Shown here one piece after another: positions 52,474 to 62,598 of a stretch of DNA of 64,000 nt. Position numbers and translations under genes: made by a program. The DNA is from Xylophilus ampelinus. Lineage in GTDB: Bacteria > Pseudomonadota > Gammaproteobacteria > Burkholderiales > Burkholderiaceae_C. The number at the start of each line of letters is the position of its first letter. Positions within the stretch are counted from its first letter, which is position 1. The stretch covers positions 25,755 to 89,754 of the forward strand of contig NZ_CABFMN010000074.1 of NCBI RefSeq assembly GCF_901875635.1, in the 5' to 3' direction. A model generated the notes under the pieces. It was not told the origin of the DNA, searched no databases, and saw only the letters and a list, made by a program, of their open reading frames with translations.

Positions 52474-52970
52474 CGAGGGTGCTCGTCGCGCAGCCGCTCA
52501 CGCCCGAGGGCTTCGCACCCTACGGCACCGTGCTCGCCGTGCCCGAGGGCGGCACCGGCCGGCCCATCAACGGCGGCACCTCGCAGCGCTTCGACCTGGT
52601 GGACGACATGGCGCTGGCCGCAGCCGGCGGACGGCCGGCGCTGGCCATCTTCCGCGCCCAGGCGCGCGCCTTCCCGCACACCGTCGGCGAGATGGAGCGC
52701 CATGCGCTGGGCAGCCAGACCTTCGTGCCGCTGGGCACGCGCCGTTTCGTGCTGGTGGTGGCGCGGGCCGGCGCCGCGCCGGCGGCCGAAGACCTGGCCG
52801 CCTTCGTGACCGACGGCACGCAGGGCGCGCTGCTGGCGCCCGGCACCTGGCACCACGCACTGCTGGCCATCGATGCGGGCGACTTCGCGGTCCTCGAGCG
52901 CGTCGCGGCCGAGGTCGACTGCGACCTCTGCCACCTTGCTGCGCCGGCGCAGGTGCAGCTCGCGACCTGA
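52470..52970 (+). CDS. allA: Ureidoglycolate lyase
   Basis: A 166-residue cupin-fold protein of normal AllA length. GTG at 52470 overlaps the upstream stop (GTGA), giving MTRVLVAQPLTPEGFAPYGT. Family stretches are RPINGGTSQRFDLVDD near 28, FRAQARAFPHTVGEMERHAL, SQTFVPLGTRRFVLVVARAG and ALLAPGTWHHALLAID with the cupin histidines. It splits ureidoglycolate to glyoxylate and urea, the step after allantoate breakdown. Glyoxylate could be reduced by the hydroxyacid dehydrogenase encoded at 37150-38088, though that gene is far away. Confidence 0.9.
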   Translation: MTRVLVAQPLTPEGFAPYGTVLAVPEGGTGRPINGGTSQRFDLVDDMALAAAGGRPALAIFRAQARAFPHTVGEMERHALGSQTFVPLGTRRFVLVVARAGAAPAAEDLAAFVTDGTQGALLAPGTWHHALLAIDAGDFAVLERVAAEVDCDLCHLAAPAQVQLAT

Positions 52971-53017
52971 CCCCCGGCGTTGCCGCGCGGCGGGCGGCGC
53001 GCTAAGGTGCGCGGCCC

Positions 53018-53479
53018 ATGACCCGCATCGGCCTCATCTCCGACACCCACAACCTGCTGCGGCCCGAAGCGGCCGCCTGGCTGCAGGGCTGCGCGCACAT
53101 CCTGCACGCCGGCGACGTCTGCCGCCCCGAGGTGCTGGAGGACCTGGGCCGCATCGCGCCCGTGACTGCCGTGCGCGGCAACAACGACCAGGGCGCCTGG
53201 GCCCAGGCGCTGCCTGTGCAGCGCACGGTCGAGCTCGCAGGCGTGCGCGTGCACCTGCTGCACGACCTGACAGAACTGGCGATCGACCCGGCGCGTGAAG
53301 GGGTGCAGGTCGTGCTCTCGGGCCACTCGCACCGGCCGCTGGTGCAAGCGCGCGGCGGCGTGCTCTTCGTCAACCCCGGCAGCGCCGGTCCGCGGCGCTT
53401 CACGCTGCCGATCTCGCTGGGCGAGCTGTGGATCGAGGACCGGCAGGTGCGCGCCGGGCTGCACACGCTTTCGACCTGA
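53018..53479 (+). CDS. Metallophosphoesterase (YfcE/MJ0936-like)
   Basis: A 153-residue calcineurin-like phosphoesterase. All metal motifs are visible: GLISDTHN near residue 5, HILHAGDV near 27, AVRGNNDQ near 51 and VLSGHSHRP near 97, plus FVNPGSAGPRR. Such small enzymes hydrolyse phosphodiesters in vitro; the in vivo substrate is usually unknown. It stands alone after allA, separated by 47 bases, and is followed by a full dispersed repeat. Confidence 0.92.
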   Translation: MTRIGLISDTHNLLRPEAAAWLQGCAHILHAGDVCRPEVLEDLGRIAPVTAVRGNNDQGAWAQALPVQRTVELAGVRVHLLHDLTELAIDPAREGVQVVLSGHSHRPLVQARGGVLFVNPGSAGPRRFTLPISLGELWIEDRQVRAGLHTLST

Positions 53480-53503
53480 CGCGTCGCCGTCGGCACGGCT
53501 CGG

Positions 53504-53567
53504 ATGCTATCGAATTCATAGCTGATTGCGCCCGTCCCGCGGGCGCTGCAGGCCGATTTGGCTTGAA
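53504..53567 (+). repeat. Dispersed repeat, full-length copy B
   Basis: The segment starts GCTATCGAATTCATAGC and runs to GGCCGATTTGGCTTGAA. It differs from copy A (29967-30030) at only a few positions over 63 bases. It lies between the convergent phosphoesterase and amidase genes. Confidence 0.88.
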
Positions 53568-53579
53568 ACTCTGGCCCGA

Positions 53580-54764
53580 TCAGGCGGCGTTGGCGATGCG
53601 GGCGGCCAGCGCGATGAGCGAGCGGTCCGTGCCCGCCGGGCCGAGCAGAGAGAGCCCCAGCGGCGCGCCGTCGCGCGCAGCCAGCGGCATCGACAGCTGC
53701 GGAAAGCCGCTGAGCCCGGCCAGGCACAGCAGCTGGATCGCGCGGTTGCGGTAATCCTCCAGCGCCGGTTCGGATTCGCTGCGCAGCGGTGCGATGTCGG
53801 GCATGGTCGGCATGACGAGCACGCCGTCCGCGCCCAGCAGCGCGCGCAGGTGCCCGCGGAAGCGGGCGCGGAAGGCGCGGCCGGCCGCCACCTGCGCGTC
53901 CGTCACCGCGCGCGACCACGCGAAGCGCTCGGCCACGCCCGGCCCCAGCGGCGGTGCGAAGCGCTCGATCAGCGGCCCGTCGGTCAACCAGGCCTCGCGC
54001 GCCTGCACGTGGCGGAAGTGCCAGTACATGGCCTCGAAGGACTCCAGCGCCACCGTGACCGGGGCGGCGGCACCCAGTGCGGCCTCGGTGCGGGCCAGCG
54101 CCGGCTGCAACGCCTCGGCCGCCGCGGGCGCCACCAGCGCCCACAGGTCCGCCGGCCGCAGAAGCCGCACGGCGGCGGGCAACGGCGTCGCGTCGGGGGA
54201 CAGCAGCACATCGGCCACCTGCGTGAAGGTGAAGAGGTCGCGCGCGAACCAGCCGCAGGTGTCCAGGCTCGGCGCCAGGTCCAGCGCGCCCTGCAGGCTG
54301 ACGCGGCCGTGCGTGGGCCGCAGCCCGTAGAGGCCGCAGTGGTTGGCCGGTGCGCGCACCGAGCCGCCCGTGTCCGTGCCGAGCGCGAAGTCGCACAGGC
54401 CCGAGGACACGGCCGAGGCTGAGCCCGAGGACGACCCGCCCGTGATGCGGTCTGGCGCCGCCCCGTTGATCGGCGCGCCGAAGTGCGCGTTGTTGCCGTT
54501 CATCGAGAAGGCCAGCTCGTCGGTGACGGTCTTGCCGGCCAGGCGCGCACCGGCGTCCAGCAGGCGCTGCACGGTGGGCGCCGTGCGCGTCTTGATGCCC
54601 GACATGGCGAGCACGAAGGGGCTGCCGCCGCCCGTGGGGTAGCCGGCGACGTCGAACAGGTCCTTGACGCCGAAGCTCAGGCCCGCCAGCGGGCCGGTCG
54701 GCGCGTGCGGCACCTCGGCATCGGGGTAGGGGACGAAGGCGTGGGCGGGGTCGTGCAGGGGCAT
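53580..54764 (-). CDS. Amidase (amidase-signature family, AtzF/YbaB-like short form)
   Basis: A 394-residue amidase-signature protein. The triad residues are K34 in LSFGVKDLFDVAGYPTGGG, the serine in ITGGSSSGSASAVSSG near 111 and S135 in GTDTGGSVRAPANHCGLYGL. It is shorter than the amidase at 39619-41076. Its start lies 16 bases after the last gene of the ABC operon on the same strand, so it probably hydrolyses an imported amide or peptide-like compound. Exact substrate unknown. Confidence 0.88.
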   Translation of the reverse strand: MPLHDPAHAFVPYPDAEVPHAPTGPLAGLSFGVKDLFDVAGYPTGGGSPFVLAMSGIKTRTAPTVQRLLDAGARLAGKTVTDELAFSMNGNNAHFGAPINGAAPDRITGGSSSGSASAVSSGLCDFALGTDTGGSVRAPANHCGLYGLRPTHGRVSLQGALDLAPSLDTCGWFARDLFTFTQVADVLLSPDATPLPAAVRLLRPADLWALVAPAAAEALQPALARTEAALGAAAPVTVALESFEAMYWHFRHVQAREAWLTDGPLIERFAPPLGPGVAERFAWSRAVTDAQVAAGRAFRARFRGHLRALLGADGVLVMPTMPDIAPLRSESEPALEDYRNRAIQLLCLAGLSGFPQLSMPLAARDGAPLGLSLLGPAGTDRSLIALAARIANAA

Positions 54765-54780
54765 GGACAAGGCGGGACGG

Positions 54781-55803
54781 TCAGGCCGCGAGGGGCGCCA
54801 GCGCGGCCGTCTCGTCGGTGCGCAGGCAGCGCGCACGGTGGCCCGGCGTGAACTCGACCACCGGTGGCTGGGCCGCGCGGCAGGCGTCGGTCGCCAGCGC
54901 GCAGCGCGCCGCGAAGGCGCAGCCCGGCGGCAGCGCCGACAGGTCGGGCGGGGCGCCGGCGATGGTGTCCAGCCGCGCGCCCTTGGCCATGGCGCCGTGG
55001 GCGCGGCTCCGGAGCAAGGCGATGGTGTAGGGGTGGCGCGGCGCGCGGATCAGTTCGCGGGCCGTGCCTTCCTCGACGATGCGGCCCGCGTACATCACGG
55101 CGATGCGGTCCGCCACCTCGACCGCGGCGCCGATGTCGTGCGTCACGAAGATCACCGACAGGCCCAGGTCGCGCTGCAGTTCGCGCAGCAGCAGCAGGAT
55201 CTGGATCTGCACCGTCGCATCGAGCGCCGTGGTGGGCTCGTCGGCCAGCAGCAGCTGCGGGTTGCAGGCCAGCGCGAGCGCGATCATCGCGCGCTGCCGC
55301 ATGCCGCCCGACATCTCGTGCGGATAGGCGGCCAGCCGGCGCTCGGGGCTGGGGATGCGCACGCGCTCGAACAGGGCCAGCGCGCGCTTCTGCGCCTCGG
55401 CCTTCGTCACCGCCTCGTGGCGGCGGATCGATTCGACGATCTGCGCGCCGACGGGGTACACCGGGTCCAGCGCCAGCAGGGGCTCCTGGAAGATCATCGA
55501 CGCGACCTTGCCGCGGAAGTCGGCCAGCGCGCGCGTGCCCATGGCCAGCACGTCCTGGCCGGCGACGCGCACCGTGCCGGCGATGCGCGTGCGCCGCTCG
55601 GGGTGCAGGCGCAACAGGGTGCGCATGGTTACGCTCTTGCCCGAGCCGGATTCGCCGATGAGCGCGACCACCTCGCCGCGCTGCACCTGCAGGCTCACGC
55701 CGCTGACGGCCTGCACCGGTTGGCGCGCGCCGTGGAAGCTCACGCCCAGGTCCTGCAGCAGGACCATCGGCTCGGTTGTCTCGGAGGGGGGCAAGGACGT
55801 CAT
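54781..55803 (-). CDS. Dipeptide-type ABC transporter, ATP-binding protein (DppD-like)
   Basis: A 340-residue ATPase. Walker A is [14 protein letters not shown] near residue 50, the Q-loop [17 protein letters not shown], the signature [20 protein letters not shown] and Walker [21 protein letters not shown]. The C-terminal cysteines in [20 protein letters not shown] suggest the small Fe-S or zinc region of DppD/OppD proteins. It lies between the second ATPase gene and the amidase gene. Start 55803 (MTSLPPS) is preferred over an in-frame upstream start. Confidence 0.92.
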   Translation of the reverse strand: MTSLPPSETTEPMVLLQDLGVSFHGARQPVQAVSGVSLQVQRGEVVALIGESGSGKSVTMRTLLRLHPERRTRIAGTVRVAGQDVLAMGTRALADFRGKVASMIFQEPLLALDPVYPVGAQIVESIRRHEAVTKAEAQKRALALFERVRIPSPERRLAAYPHEMSGGMRQRAMIALALACNPQLLLADEPTTALDATVQIQILLLLRELQRDLGLSVIFVTHDIGAAVEVADRIAVMYAGRIVEEGTARELIRAPRHPYTIALLRSRAHGAMAKGARLDTIAGAPPDLSALPPGCAFAARCALATDACRAAQPPVVEFTPGHRARCLRTDETAALAPLAA

Positions 55804-55814
55804 GGCCGTCGGCC

Positions 55815-56852
55815 TCAGGCGGCGCGGGCCGCGGAAACGGCGTGCGGGTGCCCGCTGCCTGGCTCGTGCATGAGGCAGCTCACCGCATGCAGCGTTCCCA
55901 CCGGCGACAGCGTGGGCGCGTGCCGGCTGCACACGGAGGCCGCCATCGGGCAGCGCGGATGGAAGCGGCAGCCGGAGGGCGGGTCGATGGGGTTGGGCGG
56001 GTCGCCGGCCAGCGGCGCTTCCTGCGTGCGCCGGTCCGGGTCCATCGACGGCATCGAGGACAGCAGGGCCTGCGTGTAGGGGTGCGCCGGCGCGTCGTAG
56101 AGTGACTCGGACGGGCCGATCTCCGCCACCTGGCCCAGGTACATCACCATCACGCGGTCGCTGATGTAGCGCACCACGTGCAGGTCGTGGCTGATGAAGA
56201 CATAGGTGAGGCCGAACTCGGCCTTCAGGTCCAGCAGCAGATTGATGACCTGCGCTTCGACGGATTTGTCGAGCGCGGACACGGCCTCGTCGAGGATCAC
56301 CATGCGCGGCTGCAGCGCGAGCGCGCGGGCGATGTTGACGCGCTGGCGCTGCCCGCCGGACAGCTCGTGCGGATAGCGCTCCGCGAAGCGCGCCGGCTCC
56401 AGGCCCACGCGGCCCAGCAGGTCGCGCGCACGCGCCACGGCCTCCCTGCGGCCCACGCCGTGCACCTGGGGGCCGAAGGCGATCGAGTCCTCGATGGTCA
56501 GGCGCGGGTTCAGCGAGGCGTAGCTGTCCTGGAACACCATCTGCACCTGGCGCCGGAACTCCTTGAGCGGCAGGTCGCGCGTGCCCACGGTGCGGCCGTC
56601 GAACACCACTTCGCCGCCCGTCGGGTCGATGAGGTGCATGAGCAGGCGCGCCGTGGTCGACTTGCCGCAGCCGGACTCGCCCACCACACCCAGCGTCTCG
56701 CCCTTGAGCACGTCGAAGTCGACCCCGTCGACCGCGCGCACCACGCCGCCGCCCCGGCCCAGCGGGTCGCGCTTGAGCGGGAAGTGCTTCTGCAGCCCGC
56801 GAATGGTGAGCAGCGGCTGGGCCGGGCCACCGATGTCGATGGCTGCGCTCAT
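55815..56852 (-). CDS. Dipeptide-type ABC transporter, second ATP-binding protein (DppF-like)
   Basis: A 345-residue ATPase. Walker A is [16 protein letters not shown] near residue 58, Q-loop [20 protein letters not shown], signature [20 protein letters not shown] and Walker [21 protein letters not shown]. The conserved end [14 protein letters not shown] is the OppF/DppF C-terminal cluster. It overlaps the DppC stop by four bases. The order A-B-C-F-D differs from the usual A-B-C-D-F. Confidence 0.92.
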   Translation of the reverse strand: MSAAIDIGGPAQPLLTIRGLQKHFPLKRDPLGRGGGVVRAVDGVDFDVLKGETLGVVGESGCGKSTTARLLMHLIDPTGGEVVFDGRTVGTRDLPLKEFRRQVQMVFQDSYASLNPRLTIEDSIAFGPQVHGVGRREAVARARDLLGRVGLEPARFAERYPHELSGGQRQRVNIARALALQPRMVILDEAVSALDKSVEAQVINLLLDLKAEFGLTYVFISHDLHVVRYISDRVMVMYLGQVAEIGPSESLYDAPAHPYTQALLSSMPSMDPDRRTQEAPLAGDPPNPIDPPSGCRFHPRCPMAASVCSRHAPTLSPVGTLHAVSCLMHEPGSGHPHAVSAARAA

Positions 56853-57745
56853 GATTTGTTGTCCATCGCCGAACGCAGGCCGTCCGACAGCAGGTTGAAG
56901 GAGATGGAGGTGATGAAGATCATCAGCCCCGGCAGCGCCGCCACCAGGGGCTGCGTGTAGATCGCGGTGCGCAGCGTGTTGAGCATCAGCCCCCATTCGG
57001 GCTCTGGCGGCTTCACGCCCAGGCCAAGGAAGGACAGGCCGGAGGCCAGGATCATCGACACCGCCACCAGGCTGGTCGCGTAGACGAAGATCGGGCCCAA
57101 CACGTTGCCCAGCACGTGCACCCGCACGATGGTGAAGGCCCCGGCGCCGGAGGCGCGCGCCGCCTCCACGTAATCGCGACCGCGCACCTGGGTGGTCACG
57201 CTCTCGGCCACGCGCGCGATCTGGGGAATGAACACGATGGTCAGCGAGATCAGCGAATTGACGATGCCCGCCCCCAGCGTGCCCGACAGCGCGATGGCCA
57301 GCAGCACCGAGGGGAAGGCGTAGAACACGTCGATGGTGCGCATGATGGCCGTGTTGACCAGGCCGCCCGCGTAGCCGGCCACGATGCCGATCGCCGCGCC
57401 GATGGCGAAGGCGCACAGCACGGGCGTGATGCCCATGAAGAGCGACAGCCGCGTGCCGACGATGAGGCGCGAGAGCAGGTCGCGGCCCAGCTCGTCGCTG
57501 CCCAGCGGCAGGCCCGGGGTGCCGATCGGCTTGAGCCGCTTGAACATGGACGAGGCGTAGGGGTCGGCCGGCGCGATCCAGGGGCCGGCGATCGCCAGCA
57601 CGATGAGCAGCAGCACGACCGCTGCCGCCGCCATGGCGACCGGGTCGCGGCGCAGGCGCAGGAGCACGGACGACCAGTAGCCGCGCGAGCGCTGCGCGGG
57701 CAGCGGCTGCACGTCCGGCGCGGTGGGCGTGAGGATGGCGGCCAT
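56849..57745 (-). CDS. Dipeptide-type ABC transporter, permease (DppC-like)
   Basis: A 298-residue membrane protein. It has the N-terminal segment [20 protein letters not shown], then [20 protein letters not shown] (DppC hallmark) and the EAA loop [20 protein letters not shown] near 195. C-terminal [20 protein letters not shown] is also diagnostic. Start overlaps the dppB stop by one base (TGATG). Confidence 0.93.
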   Translation of the reverse strand: MAAILTPTAPDVQPLPAQRSRGYWSSVLLRLRRDPVAMAAAAVVLLLIVLAIAGPWIAPADPYASSMFKRLKPIGTPGLPLGSDELGRDLLSRLIVGTRLSLFMGITPVLCAFAIGAAIGIVAGYAGGLVNTAIMRTIDVFYAFPSVLLAIALSGTLGAGIVNSLISLTIVFIPQIARVAESVTTQVRGRDYVEAARASGAGAFTIVRVHVLGNVLGPIFVYATSLVAVSMILASGLSFLGLGVKPPEPEWGLMLNTLRTAIYTQPLVAALPGLMIFITSISFNLLSDGLRSAMDNKS

Positions 57746-58698
57746 CAGCTTCTCGCGATGCGCGGATCGAGCAGCGTCTGCAGCACGTCCACCAGCAGGT
57801 TGAGCAGCACGAAGAACAGCGCCAGCACGAGGATCGTGCCCTGCAGCAGCGGCAGGTCGCGCTGGAAGATGGCGGCGTTGAGCAGGAAGCCGGTGCCGGG
57901 CCAGGAGAACACCGTCTCGATGAGGATGGAGCCGCCCAGCAGGTAGCCCAGCTGCAGGCCCATCACTGCCAGCGCGGTGGGTGCCGCGTTCTTCACCACG
58001 TGGCGGAACACACCCAGGTGCGTCAGCCCCTTGGCCCGCAGGCCGATGATGAATTCCTGGTCCAGCAGTTCGGCCACCAGTGCGCGCACCGTGCGCGCGA
58101 TGATGCCCATGGGAATGACCGACATGGTGAGGGCCGGCAGGAGCATGAACTGCAGGTGCTCCCAGTCCCAGGCCCACTGGTCCGAGCCGCCGGGGCCGGC
58201 ACCGGTGGCGGGCAGCCACATGAGCTGCGACGAGAAGACGATCACCAGCACCATGCCCAGCCAGTAGTGCGGCACGCTCACGCCCAGCACCGAGAGCATG
58301 GAGGCGAGACGGTCCGGCCAGGAGTTGCGGAAGTAGCCGGCCACGAAGCCGAACAGGCAGCCGAACACGAAGCCGATGGCGGTACCGACCACCGCCAGGC
58401 GCAGGGTGTTGAGCACGGCACGCAGCACCTCGGCGGCGACCGGCCGGCTGGTGGCGATCGACAGGCCCAGGTCGCCGTGCAGGGCGCGCCAGGTCCAGCG
58501 CGCGAACTGCTCGGGCAGCGGGCGGTCGAAACCGTAGACCGTGCGCAGCTGCGTCTGGAGTTCCACCGACGCATCGGCGGGCAGCACGGACACCAGCGGG
58601 TCGCCCGGGGCGATATGCACCAGCGAGAAGCACACCAGTGCCACCCCCAGCATGATCGGGAGGGTGTAGAGGACGCGGCGGAACAGGTAGGCGAGCAT
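57745..58698 (-). CDS. Dipeptide-type ABC transporter, permease (DppB-like)
   Basis: A 317-residue permease with six membrane segments. Diagnostic parts are VLYTLPIMLGVALVCFSLVH at the start, YGFDRPLPEQFARWTWRALH, SVLGVSVPHYWLGMVLVIVF and the EAA loop FIIGLRAKGLTHLGVFRHVV near 200. It pairs with DppC. The gap to the binding protein gene is 74 bases. Confidence 0.93.
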   Translation of the reverse strand: MLAYLFRRVLYTLPIMLGVALVCFSLVHIAPGDPLVSVLPADASVELQTQLRTVYGFDRPLPEQFARWTWRALHGDLGLSIATSRPVAAEVLRAVLNTLRLAVVGTAIGFVFGCLFGFVAGYFRNSWPDRLASMLSVLGVSVPHYWLGMVLVIVFSSQLMWLPATGAGPGGSDQWAWDWEHLQFMLLPALTMSVIPMGIIARTVRALVAELLDQEFIIGLRAKGLTHLGVFRHVVKNAAPTALAVMGLQLGYLLGGSILIETVFSWPGTGFLLNAAIFQRDLPLLQGTILVLALFFVLLNLLVDVLQTLLDPRIARS

Positions 58699-58772
58699 GG
58701 AGTCGGCTGGCTCGGGGCTGGCAGACCGGGCGTCGAGCGGCCGCCGGCGCGGGCCGGCGGCCGCCTTTCGCG

Positions 58773-60446
58773 TCAGTTCATGCTCATCGTGGCGATGTCG
58801 ATGAACCAGCTCTTGGGCTGGACCACGCCCTGGATCTTGGGCGAGAGCGCGCGCGGGCCCACGTCATGCGCGACGAAGAGGAAGGGCGCTTCGTCGACGA
58901 TGCGGGCCTGCAGCTCGGCCAGGGTGGCGTCGCGCGCCTTGTCGTCGAAGGTGGTGCGGGCCTTGTCCACCAGCGCGTCGGTCTTGGGGTCGCTGTAGTA
59001 GCCCCAGTTCTGGGCCACGGGCGGCTGCGCCTTGGTGCTGACGAAGCGCACCATGGCGAAGAACGGGTCCATGGTGGCCGCGCTCACGTTGGTGGCATGG
59101 GCGCCATGCGCGCCGGGGTCCTTGGCGCCCAGGCGCCAGCCGGAAAACAGCGTGTTCCATTCCACGACGTCGAACTCGACGTCGAAGTAGCAGTCCTTCA
59201 GGTTCTGCTGGATGAACTCGTTCATCGGCAGCGGCTGCATCTGGCCCGACCCCGAGGCGGAGGTCTGCACCTTCACCTTGACCGGCTTGCTCGCCGAGTA
59301 GCCGGCCTGCTGCATCAGCTTCTGGCCGGCGGCCACGTCGTACTTGATCTGGAAGGTGGGGTGCCCTCGCCAGGGATCGCCGGGCTCGGCAATGCCCGTG
59401 GCCTCGGCCATCATGCCGCCCAGCAGTTCCTTGAGTGCGCCGCGGTTGACGCACAGGTTGGCGGCCTGGCGCACCTTCACATCCTTGAAGGGCGAATCGG
59501 GCAGCAGCGAGAACTGCCAGGGCCACAGGTGCGGCTGCAGGTTGGCGTAGATCTTGAAGCCGCGCTGCTTGAGCGTGGCCACCGCGTCGGGTGCGGGGGC
59601 CTCGATCCAGTCGACCTGTCCCGACAGCAGGGCCGCCGTGCGCGAGTTGGCCTCGGGCAGCGGCAGCAGCACCACGCGGTCGATCTTCGGGCGGCGCTTG
59701 GCGTCCCAGTAGTCGGGGTTTTTCACCATCTCGAGGCGCTCGCGCGGCACGAACCTGGACGCCTTGAACGGGCCGGTGCCGGAGGGATCGGCCGCGAACG
59801 CGGTCCACGCCTGCTTGCTGCGTTCGGCCTTGTCGCTCACGCCGGCCGGCACGGCATCGAACTTCTTCTGCCAGTGGACCGGCGAGGCCATGAACAGGTT
59901 GGTCAGGTTGAAGGGCAGGAACGAGTCCGGCTCGCTGGTGGTGAGTTCGACGGTCAGGTCGTCGATCTTGCGGGCGCTGCGCAGCGTGGGCATGCGCGAG
60001 GCGGTCACGCCGATCTGGGCCGGGTCGTACTGCGGGGCGGCCTTGTCCAGCACCTTGCCCACGTTCCACACCACGGCGTCGGCGTTGAAGGGCGAGCCGT
60101 CGTGGAACTTGACGCCGGGGCGCAGCTTGAAGACCCACTTGGTCTTGTCCTTGGCGTCCACGGCCCAGGAGACGGCCAGGTCGGGGATCACCACGCTGGG
60201 CTTGGTGTCCGAGCTCAGGTCCCACTGCGTGAGGCTGTCGTACATGGGAATGCCGGTGAAGCGGTTGCCCTCGTAGCCCTGGTCGGGCTGGCCGGAGGTG
60301 CGCGGGATGTCGGCCGCCGTCATGGCGATGCGCAGGGTCTTTTCCTGGGCGAGGGCAGGAGCGCCGAGCAGCAGGGCGGCGGCAGCGGCCAGGATGCCGG
60401 CGCGGGACGTGTGCAGGCGGGAGCGGGTCGGGGCGATCGGGGACAT
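58773..60446 (-). CDS. ABC transporter, periplasmic substrate-binding protein (family 5, DppA-like)
   Basis: A 557-residue binding protein with a signal peptide (hydrophobic AGILAAAAALLLGAPALA, cleavage before QEKTL). Family 5 marks are KWVFKLRPGVKFHDGSPFNA near residue 121, LVMNP-type segment ERLEMVKNPDYWDAKRRPKI and VKVRQAANLCVNRGALKELL. Ligands for this family include peptides, opines, nickel and glutathione; here an amide-type compound is likely in view of the operon amidase. AGGAG precedes the ATG at 60446. A conspicuous inverted repeat lies in its upstream region. Confidence 0.92.
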   Translation of the reverse strand: MSPIAPTRSRLHTSRAGILAAAAALLLGAPALAQEKTLRIAMTAADIPRTSGQPDQGYEGNRFTGIPMYDSLTQWDLSSDTKPSVVIPDLAVSWAVDAKDKTKWVFKLRPGVKFHDGSPFNADAVVWNVGKVLDKAAPQYDPAQIGVTASRMPTLRSARKIDDLTVELTTSEPDSFLPFNLTNLFMASPVHWQKKFDAVPAGVSDKAERSKQAWTAFAADPSGTGPFKASRFVPRERLEMVKNPDYWDAKRRPKIDRVVLLPLPEANSRTAALLSGQVDWIEAPAPDAVATLKQRGFKIYANLQPHLWPWQFSLLPDSPFKDVKVRQAANLCVNRGALKELLGGMMAEATGIAEPGDPWRGHPTFQIKYDVAAGQKLMQQAGYSASKPVKVKVQTSASGSGQMQPLPMNEFIQQNLKDCYFDVEFDVVEWNTLFSGWRLGAKDPGAHGAHATNVSAATMDPFFAMVRFVSTKAQPPVAQNWGYYSDPKTDALVDKARTTFDDKARDATLAELQARIVDEAPFLFVAHDVGPRALSPKIQGVVQPKSWFIDIATMSMN

Positions 60447-60523
60447 GGGGCGAAGCTCCTGTGGATGGGGCGACACGGCGGTCGATCCACGGCGGCAAGC
60501 AAGGCCCATGCCTGTCTAAGAGA

Positions 60524-60557
60524 ATCGTTTATAGGTTCAAAAATATCGATAAACGAT
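60524..60557. promoter_or_regulatory. Perfect 9-bp inverted repeat upstream of the dipeptide-type operon
   Basis: ATCGTTTAT and ATAAACGAT are separated by 16 bases, so their centres are about two and a half helix turns apart. A TATAAA on the coding (minus) strand overlaps one arm. The AT-rich context stands out in this GC-rich DNA. It lies 78 bases before the start of the binding protein gene and is the best candidate for the IclR site. Confidence 0.6.
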
Positions 60558-60634
60558 ACATGCACCAATCTGCGATGGTGGCGCACCGCGTTGGAGATCG
60601 CGGCCCTGCCCGGGCGGGAGGTGCGCAGCGGCCG

Positions 60635-61459
60635 TCAGTGCAGCAGCGCGCTGGAGATGGCGCGCGCGCACTCGATCACCATCGGCGCCAGCTTCTGCTG
60701 CGCGGCCTCCAGCGTCCAGCGGCTGGTGGGCGGTGAGACGTGCACCGCGCCCTGCGGCCTGCCCCGCTGGTCGACGATGGGGGCGGCGATGCCCATGTCG
60801 CCCAGGAACAGCTCTTCGGCGTTGTACGCGTAGCCCTGCTTGCGGCAGGCGGCGATGCGCGCCTGGATGGCGCCGATGCCCGTCAGCGTGGCGGGTGTGC
60901 GCGCGGCGCGGTCCGAGGCCTGGAGGATGGCCTTCACCTCGTCGTCCGGCAGGCAGCTGAGCCAGGCGCGGCCGCTGCTCGTGCAGTACATGGGAATGCG
61001 CATGCCCACCGGCGTGAGCACGGGGATGAACTGGCTGGTCATGCGCTGGGCCACGTAGAGCATGTCGTGGTCCACCGCTTCGGTGAGGTGCGCCGTCTCG
61101 CCGCTCGCGGCGGCCAGTTGCGCCAGGTAGGGATTGGCCACCTGGACCAGCGGGTCGCCCGCGACATAGTTGAAGCCGATGTCCATGATCCGCGGCAGCA
61201 GCCGGAAGCGCCGCGTCTGCGGGTGCTTGCCCACGTAGCCCAGCACCTGCAGCGTGTGCACGGTGCGCTGGGCCGAGCCCTTGCTCATGCCCGTGCGCGC
61301 CGCCACCTCGGTCAGGGTCATGGTGCGGTGCGCGGCATCGAAGGCGCACAGCACCTCCAGCCCCTTGGCCAGGGAGAGGTTGAACAGCGGGTCCGGGACT
61401 TCCGCCGCGGCAGCCTTCGCGGCGCGGCGCGACCCGGGCGTTTCCTTCTTGCTGGCCAT
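60635..61459 (-). CDS. IclR-family transcriptional regulator
   Basis: A 274-residue IclR protein. The N-terminal winged helix covers about residues 30-90 ([40 protein letters not shown]) and the C-terminal effector domain contains [20 protein letters not shown] and [20 protein letters not shown]. It is encoded on the same strand and just upstream of the ABC operon, with the inverted repeat at 60524-60557 between them, so it likely regulates it. ATG 61459 is preferred over a TTG at 61483. Confidence 0.92.
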   Translation of the reverse strand: MASKKETPGSRRAAKAAAAEVPDPLFNLSLAKGLEVLCAFDAAHRTMTLTEVAARTGMSKGSAQRTVHTLQVLGYVGKHPQTRRFRLLPRIMDIGFNYVAGDPLVQVANPYLAQLAAASGETAHLTEAVDHDMLYVAQRMTSQFIPVLTPVGMRIPMYCTSSGRAWLSCLPDDEVKAILQASDRAARTPATLTGIGAIQARIAACRKQGYAYNAEELFLGDMGIAAPIVDQRGRPQGAVHVSPPTSRWTLEAAQQKLAPMVIECARAISSALLH

Positions 61460-61560
61460 GGGCGTTCGTTGGAGTATCGGCAATCGATTCTAGAAAACCG
61501 TGCCGATCGGCCGGCCGCGGGCATCGTCCACCTCATTGGCCCGATGGGACAATGCCGCGC

Positions 61561-62598
61561 ATGACCGACACCCTCACCATCACCCGCCCCGACGACTGGC
61601 ACCTGCATGTGCGCGATGGCGCCGCCATGGGCGACGTGGTGCCCCACTCGGCGCGCCAGATGGGCCGCGCGCTCGTGATGCCGAACCTGCGCCCGCCCGT
61701 GACCAACGCGCGGCTCGCCGCCGAGTACCGCGAGCGCATCCTCGCCGCGATGCCGGGCGATGCCCGCTTCGAGCCCGTGATGTCGCTCTACCTCACCGAC
61801 AAACTGCCCTCCGACGAGATCGCCCGCGCCGCCGCGGCCGGCGTGAAGGCGCTCAAGCTCTACCCGGCCGGCGCCACCACCAACAGCGATGCCGGCGTGA
61901 CCGACATCCGCAAGACCTATTCGACGCTCGAGGCGATGCAGAAGCACGGCCTGCTGCTGCTGGTGCACGGCGAGGTGACCGACCCCAGCGTCGACCTGTT
62001 CGACCGCGAGGCCGTCTTCATCGACCGCGTGCTGATCCCGCTGCGCCGCGACTTCCCCGAGCTGAAGATCGTCTTCGAGCACCTGACGACGAAGGAGGGC
62101 GCGCACTACGTGCGCGACGCCGGCGGCGACTTCACCGCGGCCACCATCACCGCGCACCATCTGCTCTACAACCGCAACGCCATCTTCACCGGCGGCATCC
62201 GTCCGCACTACTACTGCCTGCCCGTGCTCAAGCGCGAGACGCACCGCGTCGCACTGGTCGAGGCCGCCACCAGCGGCAGCGGCCGCTTCTTCCTCGGCAC
62301 CGACAGCGCGCCGCACCCGGCCGTGCTGAAGGAGAACGCCCTGGGCTGCGCAGGCTGCTACACCGCGCTCACCGCCATCGAGCTGTACGCCGAGGCCTTC
62401 GACAACGCCGGCGCGCTGGACAAGCTGGAAGGCTTCGCCAGCTTCCACGGCCCCGACTTCTACGGCCTGCCGCGCAACACCGACACCATCACCCTGAAGC
62501 GCGAACCCTGGACCGTGCCCGAAACCGTGCCCTTCGGCGAAGCCACGCTCAAGCCGCTGCGTGGCGGCGAGACGCTGAACTGGACGCTGGTGGCATGA
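61561..62598 (+). CDS. pyrC: Dihydroorotase (class II)
   Basis: A 345-residue amidohydrolase that closes carbamoyl-aspartate to dihydroorotate in pyrimidine synthesis. Metal and substrate motifs are [13 protein letters not shown] near residue 11, [19 protein letters not shown] near 96 with the carboxylated lysine, [39 protein letters not shown] and [11 protein letters not shown]. Length is that of E. coli PyrC. It diverges from iclR. The stop overlaps the next start (ATGA). Confidence 0.96.
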   Translation: MTDTLTITRPDDWHLHVRDGAAMGDVVPHSARQMGRALVMPNLRPPVTNARLAAEYRERILAAMPGDARFEPVMSLYLTDKLPSDEIARAAAAGVKALKLYPAGATTNSDAGVTDIRKTYSTLEAMQKHGLLLLVHGEVTDPSVDLFDREAVFIDRVLIPLRRDFPELKIVFEHLTTKEGAHYVRDAGGDFTAATITAHHLLYNRNAIFTGGIRPHYYCLPVLKRETHRVALVEAATSGSGRFFLGTDSAPHPAVLKENALGCAGCYTALTAIELYAEAFDNAGALDKLEGFASFHGPDFYGLPRNTDTITLKREPWTVPETVPFGEATLKPLRGGETLNWTLVA

